Positions 24,312 to 31,073 of a DNA stretch of 31,073 nucleotides are shown one piece after another (the first letter of the stretch is position 1; every line of letters begins with the position of its first letter). The translations under genes were made by a program, and so were the position numbers. The notes beneath the pieces are model-generated. The model worked only from the letters and a program-made list of their open reading frames with translations, had not been told where the DNA came from and ran no database searches. The stretch lies in NCBI GenBank assembly GCA_028293725.1, contig JAQGOE010000022.1, positions 1-31,073 of the forward strand, given 5' to 3'. Source of the DNA: Gammaproteobacteria bacterium (GTDB lineage Bacteria; Pseudomonadota; Gammaproteobacteria; Steroidobacterales; Steroidobacteraceae).

Positions 24312-27300
24312 TGACAGCCTGCCGTGCCCACCTGAGTGCCGCGCTGCTGTGGTGGTTGGGATTCGTCGCGCCCACAGCGGCATCTGAATCGTTTCCGCTC
24401 GTCCTCGAGCACCTCACCACCGCAGACGGCCTGCCACAGGGCACCGTTTGGGCGACTCTGCAGGACTCGCAGGGATTCGTATGGCTCGCGACCGAAGACG
24501 GTCTCGTGCGCTACGACGGTCATGAGCTGGTCCGCTACGCCCGCTTGCCAACCACCCCCGGCGGCCTGTCCGGGAACTTCATCTTTCAGATGATCGAAGA
24601 CGCGCAACGTGATCTGTGGATCGCGGTCAAGGACGGAGGGGTCGCGCACTGGCACCGGGACACCAACAGCTTCACCGTCATTCGGCACAGCGATGCCGAT
24701 CCGCGGTCCCTGGCGAGCGATGCGGTACGCGCCCTGGTGTTGGACGCGCGTGGCCGGGTCTGGATCGGAACCAGCGATGCGGGAATCGACATTCTGGAGC
24801 CTGCGACCGGCAGGATCGAACACCTGCGGCACGCTGCCGACAATCCCGACTCCCTGGTCAGCGACCAGATCCTGACCCTGACATTCGATCGCTCCGGGAC
24901 CCTCTGGGCTGGCACCGAACAGGGGCTCGACCGGTTGTCCCGCGTCGCGCCGCCGGCGCTTCTCGGGATTACCTCCGCTGCGCTCCGGTCGCCCCGCCTC
25001 GCGCCGCCGGCGCTTCACGGGATTCCCTCCCTTGCGCATCGGTCGCAGCCGCAACAGCGGGCATTCACACATATCCTTCACGAGAAGGGCAATCCCGCCT
25101 CTCTGAGCGGCGACGAGGTCTCGCGGGTCATCGAGGATCGAGACGGCTTTCTGTGGGTGGGCACGTTCGATGGCGGGCTCAATCACCTGGACCGGAACGG
25201 CCGGGTCGTCGAGAGCTTCCGTCACAACCCGCATGATCCGGACTCGCTGGCCGATGACGACGTGCGGGCTGTGCTCGAGGACCCTTCGGGACGTCTTTGG
25301 ATAGGGACTGCGGACGGGCTGGACCTGTTGGACCGCGCTTCGGGCCGGTTCAGTCACCATCGGCACGACGCCGCCGACGCGGAATCACTGCGCGACTCGT
25401 TCATCATGTCCCTCTACACCGACGCCACTGGTTTGATGTGGATAGGCACGCGCGCGGCCGGAGTCAGCCGATGGAATCCTCGCAGTTGGGAGCTCGGCGG
25501 CTATCGGCCCGAGTGGCTGCGGAACAGGCAGGTCACCGCAATTGCCGACGGGCCCGGCAACAAGGTCTGGGTTGGAACACTGGGCGGCGGTTTATTCCTG
25601 TTCGATCCGGATACTGGCGCGGCGGTGGCGGTGGACACCCTGACGGGGCACTCCAACTCCCTAGGTGATTCGCGAGTGATGTCGCTACTCCAGGATCCTC
25701 GGGGAAACCTGTGGATCGGGACGATGGCGAATGGAGTGAAGAAGCTCGGTGCGGATGGCCGGTTGCAGTCGATACCGGTCAGGCCTGGGGATCCCCGCAG
25801 CCTGAGCGCGGCGGGCATCATGACAATTCTCGAGACGCGCACCGGACAACTGTGGATCGGTACACATGGCGGCGGTGTCAATGTTCTCGACCCGTCGACG
25901 GGCCTGGTGCGTCAGCTACCCGTCGGCGCCGGGGCGTTTAGCGCTGCCAGCGTCAGTGCGATTGCCGAGGATCGAAGCGGCAACCTGTGGGTTGGCACCG
26001 ACGGGGGAGGGCTCGATCTGGTGCGCGCCGATGGAACGGTTGCGAGGGTGTTTCGGCACGACCCCGACAACCCCGCCACACTGTCGGCCAACACGGTCTA
26101 TTCGCTGGCGATCGACGCTCAGGATCGAATCTGGGTCGGTACGGACGGCGGCGGCCTCGTCCGCGTGGTTGGTTCAGCCGGCTCGCCGGATTCGATCCGC
26201 TTCCAGACAGTGTCGCGCGAGCAGGGGCTCTCGAGCGACACGATCTATGGAGTCGTGGTCGACGCCGGCCACATCTGGCTCAGCGGGACGGCGGGATTGA
26301 TGCGCTACGAGCCTCGAGCCGGGACCCTCGAGACTTTTCACCGGGAGAACGGCCTGCAGGGCGAGGAATTCGACTACGGGGCCTACATCCGGCTGCGCGA
26401 CGGTCGCCTGTGCTTTGGCGGCCCGGGCGGATTCAATCTCTTCGATCCGTCACATCTGACGCAGACCACTCGTGTGCCGCGGTTGGTTCTGACACGGGTC
26501 GAAGTCATGGGCGTGCCGGCCCGCGATCAGGCGCCGTATTGGCTCCTCGACCGGGTGTCCCTCGGCTATCGCGACAACATCGTGTCGCTCGACTTCGGCG
26601 TGCTGGACTTCACTTCCCCGCGCCGCAATCGACTCGCTTACCGGATGGTGGGATTGACCGATCGCTGGATCGATATCGGCACTCAACACCGGATCACGTT
26701 GACCAATCTCGATGCCGGCGATCACCTCCTCGAGGTTCGAGCCGCCAACTCAGACTCAGTCTGGTCCCGGGAACCGCTGCGCCTTCGAGTGCACAGAGAC
26801 ACGTCGCCCTGGAGGTCCGGCTGGGCCTACGGGGCTTACGCGCTCGCTGCGCTTGGCTTGATTGCCTACCGCGCGCGCCTGCAGCGGACCCGATTCGAGC
26901 GCGTCGTCCAGGAGCAGCAGCGCCTGGAATCGGAGGTCGCCCTGCGAACCCGCGAGTTGGTTGAGACCAATCGCCAGCTCGAGGAGGCTGCGCGGGCGAA
27001 AAGCGATTTCCTCGACCGGATGAGTCATGAGCTGCGTACGCCGATGAACGGCGTCGTGGGGATCACGGAGCTGCTCGCGCGTACCCATCTTTCATCAACA
27101 CAGGCGCGCCTCACAGAGACCATCCACTCATCGGCAAAGGTGCTGCTGCAAATCGTCAACGACCTTCTCGACCTGTCCAAGGTCAACGCAGGCAAGATCG
27201 TCCTCGAAGAGCTGCCGGTTGAGCCCGGACGCATACTGGAGGAATGCGCGAGTCTGTTCGCAGGCGCCGCTGAGTCCAAGGGCATCGATCTGATCACCTG

Positions 27301-28519
27301 TCCGCCGGTGCGCAAACCCGGCAATCTCTATGGCGATCCCCTGCGAGTGCGGCAGATCCTGATGAATCTGGTCGGCAATGCGGTCAAGTTCACCTCGCGT
27401 GGAACGATTGTTGTCCGCGCCGACGTCGAAGCGGGCGATGCGCAGTCCGCAACGGTCCATTTCTGCGTATCCGACACGGGAATCGGGATGGATTCCGCCA
27501 CGATCGCCAGGATCTTCCAACCCTTCACCCAGGCGGACGAATCGACGAGCCGGCGTTTCGGCGGCAGCGGCCTGGGACTGGCCATCTGTCGCGAGCTTGC
27601 GGGTCTGATGAAAGGCTCAATCAGTGTCGAAAGCCAGCCTCAGGTCGGGTCCACATTCCGCCTCACTTTGCCGTTGAAGGTCGGGGCGGAGCAGCCATCG
27701 CGGGAGCCGGCGCCTCTGCCTTCGCGGCGCGTATGGATCATGACTCGAAGGCAGGCGCTTGCGGAATCCCTGGCGCGCCACATGTCAGCTTTCGGCCTGA
27801 CGCCCGTGTGTATTGATGGCGAGGAACCGCCTCCGGTCGGCAGCCAGGACGATGTGATTATCGTAGATGCCGACGGTGAGCCCAAACTGCTCGATACGCG
27901 AGCCCAGATCGCACCCCATGCCGCACTCGTCGTTGTTGCCTCGTCGGCTGCAGTACAGGCTGAGCATCTCGAGCGTCGCGTGCCGCCCGAAGCCATCGTT
28001 CTCAAGCCGGTCCAGCGCGAGGCCCTGTATGAGGCGCTGGTGGTCGCCACCGCAGCGGTGCCCTCCGCGCCCGATGTCGCAGCCATACTTAAAGCGGGCG
28101 AACCGAATCTCGGCGGCCATGTTCTCCTGGTCGAAGACGCGCCCGTCAATGCAGAGGTTGCTCAAGGCTATCTGGCCGTTCTCGGATGCACTTCCGTATG
28201 GGTCAACGACGGACCGGAAGCTATTGCACGCAACGCCGCGGAGCACTTCGATCTCATACTGATGGATCTGAGCATGCCGGGAATGGACGGGTTCGCGACG
28301 ACGGCGCTGATTCGCGAGCAGGCTGGAGCGGCCGGCCGCATCCCCATTGTCGCGCTCACGGCACACGATGCCGTCAGTTATCGCGACACATGCCTGGCTG
28401 CGGGTATGGACGACATGCTCACTAAACCGTGTACTCTGGAAGAGTATGAACAGGTCCTGCGCCGCTTGATTCCACGCGCCGCTCAGGAGCGGCCCAGCTC
28501 CGCGAGAAGTGTTGGATGA
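24311..28519 (+). CDS. Hybrid sensor histidine kinase with periplasmic Reg_prop beta-propeller and Y_Y_Y domain
   Basis: 1402-aa membrane sensor. Residues 1-25 form a signal segment (ALLWWLGFVAPTAAS). About 30-740 are repeated Reg_prop blades (LWIGT.GGG type), likely two propellers in the periplasm. About 755-820 is Y_Y_Y. A transmembrane helix lies at about 838-856 and a coiled coil at 860-895. HisKA holds H906 (MSHELRTPMNG); the ATPase domain shows N-box LVGNAVKFT, DTGIGM and GGSGLGLAI. About 1139-1250 is a degenerate receiver lacking the acidic pair. The C-terminal true receiver has D1319 (LILMDLSMPGMDG) and the KP lysine. GTG at 24311, sharing a base with the protease TAG, is preferred to the ATG at 24203 because it gives a signal peptide at once. 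There is no Hpt domain; one is encoded next door. The ligand is unknown. Confidence 0.88.
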   Translation: MTACRAHLSAALLWWLGFVAPTAASESFPLVLEHLTTADGLPQGTVWATLQDSQGFVWLATEDGLVRYDGHELVRYARLPTTPGGLSGNFIFQMIEDAQRDLWIAVKDGGVAHWHRDTNSFTVIRHSDADPRSLASDAVRALVLDARGRVWIGTSDAGIDILEPATGRIEHLRHAADNPDSLVSDQILTLTFDRSGTLWAGTEQGLDRLSRVAPPALLGITSAALRSPRLAPPALHGIPSLAHRSQPQQRAFTHILHEKGNPASLSGDEVSRVIEDRDGFLWVGTFDGGLNHLDRNGRVVESFRHNPHDPDSLADDDVRAVLEDPSGRLWIGTADGLDLLDRASGRFSHHRHDAADAESLRDSFIMSLYTDATGLMWIGTRAAGVSRWNPRSWELGGYRPEWLRNRQVTAIADGPGNKVWVGTLGGGLFLFDPDTGAAVAVDTLTGHSNSLGDSRVMSLLQDPRGNLWIGTMANGVKKLGADGRLQSIPVRPGDPRSLSAAGIMTILETRTGQLWIGTHGGGVNVLDPSTGLVRQLPVGAGAFSAASVSAIAEDRSGNLWVGTDGGGLDLVRADGTVARVFRHDPDNPATLSANTVYSLAIDAQDRIWVGTDGGGLVRVVGSAGSPDSIRFQTVSREQGLSSDTIYGVVVDAGHIWLSGTAGLMRYEPRAGTLETFHRENGLQGEEFDYGAYIRLRDGRLCFGGPGGFNLFDPSHLTQTTRVPRLVLTRVEVMGVPARDQAPYWLLDRVSLGYRDNIVSLDFGVLDFTSPRRNRLAYRMVGLTDRWIDIGTQHRITLTNLDAGDHLLEVRAANSDSVWSREPLRLRVHRDTSPWRSGWAYGAYALAALGLIAYRARLQRTRFERVVQEQQRLESEVALRTRELVETNRQLEEAARAKSDFLDRMSHELRTPMNGVVGITELLARTHLSSTQARLTETIHSSAKVLLQIVNDLLDLSKVNAGKIVLEELPVEPGRILEECASLFAGAAESKGIDLITCPPVRKPGNLYGDPLRVRQILMNLVGNAVKFTSRGTIVVRADVEAGDAQSATVHFCVSDTGIGMDSATIARIFQPFTQADESTSRRFGGSGLGLAICRELAGLMKGSISVESQPQVGSTFRLTLPLKVGAEQPSREPAPLPSRRVWIMTRRQALAESLARHMSAFGLTPVCIDGEEPPPVGSQDDVIIVDADGEPKLLDTRAQIAPHAALVVVASSAAVQAEHLERRVPPEAIVLKPVQREALYEALVVATAAVPSAPDVAAILKAGEPNLGGHVLLVEDAPVNAEVAQGYLAVLGCTSVWVNDGPEAIARNAAEHFDLILMDLSMPGMDGFATTALIREQAGAAGRIPIVALTAHDAVSYRDTCLAAGMDDMLTKPCTLEEYEQVLRRLIPRAAQERPSSARSVG
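24946..25053 (+). repeat. In-frame 54-bp tandem duplication inside the kinase propeller
   Basis: Two 54-bp copies (24946-24999, 25000-25053) share CGCGCCGCCGGCGCTTC and CGGGATT and encode two 18-residue units, VAPPALLGITSAALRSPR and LAPPALHGIPSLAHRSQP. They interrupt the normal Reg_prop pattern between GLDRLSR and FTHILHEKGNPASLSG. This is an insertion of about 36 residues in the loop between two blade strands. Confidence 0.7.
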
Positions 28520-28845
28520 GCTGCCTGCAGTCCTCCGAGCAAATCCCGGGCTCGTGCGAGATCGCCCTCGACACAGTGCCGTTCGATCCTGCCAACTTCG
28601 CGCGCGAAAGCCACAGTACCGACACTGCCGGCAATCGATTTCAACTTGTGGCAAATGGCGGCGGCCTGTCCGGCAGCGGACATCTGCAGCGCGGTTTGCA
28701 GCTGCGCCAGGGCCTCGGCCGAGTTGATCTCAAAGAGGCCGACCAGCTTCACAAAGAGATTGGCCGATCCACGGGCCGGCAGGCGCCGCAGTTCCTCGAC
28801 CACACTTCGATCGATCTGGGTGAGCGAATCATCCATGACGCCCAT
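28483..28845 (-). CDS. Stand-alone Hpt (histidine phosphotransfer) protein
   Basis: 120-aa all-helical Hpt-domain protein. The phosphoacceptor is H66 in AICHKLKSIAGSVGT, matching the Hpt pattern HxLKG.a...G, though Gly of the LKG is Ser here. It would carry phosphate from the C-terminal receiver of the convergent hybrid kinase to a response regulator such as the one at 29946-30899. Its 3' end overlaps the kinase 3' end by 37 bp on the opposite strand. It follows the EAL gene by 12 bases, so both are on one message. ATG at 28845 is used; the ATG three codons later is nearly as good. Confidence 0.85.
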   Translation of the reverse strand: MGVMDDSLTQIDRSVVEELRRLPARGSANLFVKLVGLFEINSAEALAQLQTALQMSAAGQAAAICHKLKSIAGSVGTVAFAREVGRIERHCVEGDLARARDLLGGLQAAHPTLLAELGRS

Positions 28846-28857
28846 TGAACCCGAGAC

Positions 28858-29754
28858 TCACCCCGATAGGAAGGCCGCACCTGTGAAGGGCGTCGTACGC
28901 TCGGGCCCCGAGGCGGTCCCGACAGCCCGCGAGCCGACGACCGTGGGCGGGATCAGCTCGTCTCGATAGAGATCTCCGGAGCCCTGCAGGCATCCCAGGG
29001 CCAGGAGAATGTCGCGCTGCGCTGGTTCATCAACACTGGCTGCAATCGGTGTCAGGGCGTACGTCTTCGCAATGGCGAGCCCCGCACGGCACAGGTTGCG
29101 GGCATTGGGATCGCTCTGCATTGCTTTCACCCAGCCGCGATTGAGCTGCAATCCATGCATCGGCGCGCAGGCCAGCCAATCGAGCGGCCAATACCCCCGA
29201 CCGAGGTCGTCCACTACGAGTTGCACTCCGCGTGCGGCGAGGGAGTTGAAGTCAGACGCAGCTCGCGAGAAGCAGGCTTGCATGGAAATCCGCAATTCCA
29301 AGCGCTCCGCGGGTATGGCCGAATCGGCCAGGAAACGCTCGATGTCACCGATGAAATCCGGGTGCAGGATGTGATGCTTAGGAGCGCCGAAGGATATCCG
29401 CACACCCTTGCGCCACTGTGGTGTAAAGGCGGCGAAGTCTGTCTGCAGCCGTTGCAGCGCCGCGCGCGTCAGATCCGCTGCCCGGCCTGTTATTTCCGCC
29501 AGGCGCACGAGCTCCAAAGGGTGAATCTCACCATACTGCGGGTGCCGCCAACGCAGATAGCCCACTCTTGCCACCAGGCGGCCCGTTGCCAGGTCGTGAC
29601 GACTTACGTATCGCAGGCCGATCTGCGCCTTCGCGATGGCCTCCTGCAACTCATGGGCAATATCCGGCCGTGCCCCGGTCCCGAGTCGCGGATGCTCGTG
29701 ACGGAAGCCGGCGCTCGCGGATTCAGTTCGCCGCGCTTCGGCCTTCGTGACCAT
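28858..29754 (-). CDS. Degenerate EAL-domain protein, probably catalytically inactive
   Basis: 298-aa protein, EAL domain at about 32-270. Active EAL phosphodiesterases split c-di-GMP with metal-binding residues that are mostly missing here. The EAL triad is VGY at about 64-66 (ARVGYLRW), the Asn of the NLS strand is Ser (RISFGAP), the Glu of ELTES is replaced (LELRISMQA), and the KID lysine is lost (LQLNRGW). Only the DD pair is kept (VVDDLGRGYW, D182/D183), together with the fold-defining ending LGCLQGSGDLY. It is therefore more likely a binding or scaffold protein (like YdiV/RflP) than an enzyme. ATG at 29754 has AGAGGG at 29762-29767 (on the minus strand) as ribosome-binding site, which lies in a hairpin. 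It is followed by the Hpt gene. Confidence 0.82.
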   Translation of the reverse strand: MVTKAEARRTESASAGFRHEHPRLGTGARPDIAHELQEAIAKAQIGLRYVSRHDLATGRLVARVGYLRWRHPQYGEIHPLELVRLAEITGRAADLTRAALQRLQTDFAAFTPQWRKGVRISFGAPKHHILHPDFIGDIERFLADSAIPAERLELRISMQACFSRAASDFNSLAARGVQLVVDDLGRGYWPLDWLACAPMHGLQLNRGWVKAMQSDPNARNLCRAGLAIAKTYALTPIAASVDEPAQRDILLALGCLQGSGDLYRDELIPPTVVGSRAVGTASGPERTTPFTGAAFLSG

Positions 29755-29761
29755 GAGCGTG

Positions 29762-29781
29762 CCCTCTCGCTGATTAGAGGG
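29762..29781 (-). promoter_or_regulatory. Hairpin that could hide the ribosome-binding site of the EAL gene
   Basis: On the minus strand, CCCTCT (29781-29776) can pair with AGAGGG (29767-29762) over an 8-base loop. The AGAGGG arm is also the best Shine-Dalgarno for the ATG at 29754. Translation of the EAL-Hpt message may thus depend on opening of this short stem, but 6 bp is modest and may be chance. Confidence 0.4.
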
Positions 29782-29897
29782 GGACTGTAGTGCCGCGGGA
29801 GGTCCAAACGGTGACGTGGATCAGGGGAAAAATGTGCACGCTGCCGGTAATGCCGTTCTCATTACATGCAATTTGAATGAAATCTTATGTGAACTGA

Positions 29898-29916
29898 CCG
29901 TCCGAGGTGCGGACGG
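29898..29916 (-). terminator. 7-bp hairpin downstream of the response-regulator gene
   Basis: CCGTCCG (29898-29904) and CGGACGG (29910-29916) form a perfect stem with a 5-base loop, 29 bases beyond the stop of the response-regulator gene. No run of U follows on the minus strand, so it is a weak terminator candidate; an operator for the EAL-Hpt unit is the alternative. Confidence 0.35.
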
Positions 29917-29945
29917 AATCCCAGCACCGTCCGTGTCCCGCGTTG

Positions 29946-30899
29946 TCAGGCTCGGAGATCGCGCAGATGCGCGTTGGCACGTGCCAGGTAGTCGGTGAGC
30001 AGATCGTTCGACTTCGAAGTCAGCGAGACAAAGTCGCGTCGCGCATCGCTCTCATCCGGAATCCGTACGAGGTAGTTGCGGGCCACGAGTTGGTTTATCC
30101 GCCGCAGCAAGGTCGTCGTGGACGCTCCGCTGCTGGCTGCGATTGTCAGGTCGGATACCGACATTCGCTGTTGCAGCCGTTCGGCGCGCAGCAGCTCGAG
30201 AAGCAGACCCCACTCGACATCGTCCAGCGAGTGATGCGCGTACAGATCGCGCAAACGGCGCAATTGTTCGATGGTGTCGAGCACGGCGAGCAGCGCCGCC
30301 GGCTCTTCCACGGCCTGCCGGTCCACGGCGGGTTCGCTGTCCGCCGGGTGGCCGATGGCCTTTTCGTCGTTGACCTGCGGGGCGGCGGGCGCAGGTGCCG
30401 GAGTGTCGACAGGCGCCACGTCATGAGCGTCGGCAAGACTCCGCAACCTTCCCGCCAACTCCTCCGCCTGCCGCACCAGTTGATCGATTTGCGGTGAGCG
30501 CGTCGTGCCAACAGTACGATCCGTTCGTGACCGCGACAGGGCGTGTGCAACGGCTTCGATCAGCTCGGCCGGACGGACCGGCTTGAGAAGGAAATCCTCC
30601 GCGCCTAACCGCAGCGCATCGATTGCAGACTCGACCGAGGGCTGGGCGGTGAGCAGCAGCACCGGTGGCGGGGCCCGGCCAAGCCGTAGCCCGTGCAGCC
30701 GGTTGATGAATTGCAGGCCCGTCAATCCCGGCATGTAGACATCGCTCAACACCAGGCCGATCTCCTGGCGCGAGGCCACCTGTGACAGCGCTGCCTGCGG
30801 GTCCGTCTGTATATGGCAGGTATATCCGGCGTGCGAAAGGATGCCCTCGAGAAGAACGAGCATGGCCGGGTCGTCATCGAGGAGGAGCACTTCGGCCAT
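29946..30899 (-). CDS. Response regulator with N-terminal receiver and C-terminal MarR-like winged helix
   Basis: 317-aa protein. Residues 1-122 are a receiver domain: acidic pair D8-D10 (LLLDDDPAM), phosphoacceptor D53 (LVLSDVYMPGLTG), Thr of LLLTAQ, and Lys of FLLKPVRP. About 125-205 is a flexible helical and Ala/Pro/Val-rich linker. About 210-315 resembles a MarR-type winged helix: DVEWGLLLELLRAE, TIAASSGASTTTLLRRINQLVARNYLVRI, then the wing PDESDARRDFVSLT with the D-x-R-R pattern of MarR. This coupling is uncommon; most response regulators end in OmpR, LuxR or Fis domains. ATG at 30899 (MAEVLLLDDD) is clearly right, as the upstream in-frame extension to 31028 is not receiver sequence. It is the probable output of the kinase-Hpt relay. 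The 174 bp upstream to the window edge show no further gene. Confidence 0.82.
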   Translation of the reverse strand: MAEVLLLDDDPAMLVLLEGILSHAGYTCHIQTDPQAALSQVASRQEIGLVLSDVYMPGLTGLQFINRLHGLRLGRAPPPVLLLTAQPSVESAIDALRLGAEDFLLKPVRPAELIEAVAHALSRSRTDRTVGTTRSPQIDQLVRQAEELAGRLRSLADAHDVAPVDTPAPAPAAPQVNDEKAIGHPADSEPAVDRQAVEEPAALLAVLDTIEQLRRLRDLYAHHSLDDVEWGLLLELLRAERLQQRMSVSDLTIAASSGASTTTLLRRINQLVARNYLVRIPDESDARRDFVSLTSKSNDLLTDYLARANAHLRDLRA

Positions 30900-31073
30900 G
30901 ATATCTATGGGCAAATACAGCGACGCTGGGTTGCAGGCGATAGGAGGCGCAACCGGATCTAGTGTGATACATCTTCGATCGCACTGCGAGCGCATGGGCG
31001 CGAATTCCGGCTTCAGGAACCGGGTCACGTATCCCGATTTTGGGGCTCAGGGCGCCGGTGCAATGTCCAATAT

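Overview
The window is high-GC, gene-dense bacterial DNA from a proteobacterium. The aerobic sarcosine oxidase genes, the glcDE pair, and the periplasmic-propeller hybrid kinase beside an S8 protease and an EAL protein fit a Gammaproteobacterium of the Steroidobacter/Xanthomonadales kind. The methyltransferase cluster also resembles ones I remember from Alphaproteobacteria. The taxonomic placement is inference.

Layout. (1) 1-3660: the start of glcE (cut by the window edge) and glcD on the minus strand, then a divergent MscS-type channel gene. (2) 3667-21848: a large catabolic island for a methylated (quaternary) amine, most simply glycine betaine. A Rieske oxygenase (minus) and an MttB-superfamily corrinoid methyltransferase (plus) diverge from one 205-bp control region. 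Facing the mttB homologue is a seven-gene minus-strand run: corrinoid protein, DUF1638 protein, small PF13769-like protein, MetV-like zinc/cysteine protein, MetF, methyl-THF:corrinoid methyltransferase, and RamA/RACo-type reductive activator. Upstream lie a GlxA/GbdR-type AraC regulator and a soxBDAG plus dimethylglycine/sarcosine-dehydrogenase-like operon, which ends in a 10-bp GC hairpin. (3) 21849-22364: a 516-bp intergenic region. (4) 22365-31073: a signalling block with an exported subtilisin-like protease carrying Y-T-W hexapeptide repeats, start-stop coupled to a 1402-aa propeller hybrid histidine kinase, followed by a convergent set: orphan Hpt protein, degenerate EAL protein, and a receiver-MarR-like response regulator.

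Proposed logic of the island. The first methyl group of betaine can be removed in two ways: oxidatively by the Rieske enzyme, or without oxygen by transfer to the corrinoid protein. The MeTr enzyme then passes the methyl to tetrahydrofolate, and MetF/MetV-like proteins, running in the oxidative direction, give methylene-THF. The RamA-like protein rescues Co(II) corrinoid. The dehydrogenase-like protein and SoxBDAG take dimethylglycine to sarcosine to glycine, also yielding C1-THF units. No pyrrolysine machinery or in-frame amber codon is needed. The substrate and the roles of the DUF1638 and PF13769-like proteins are not settled by the sequence.
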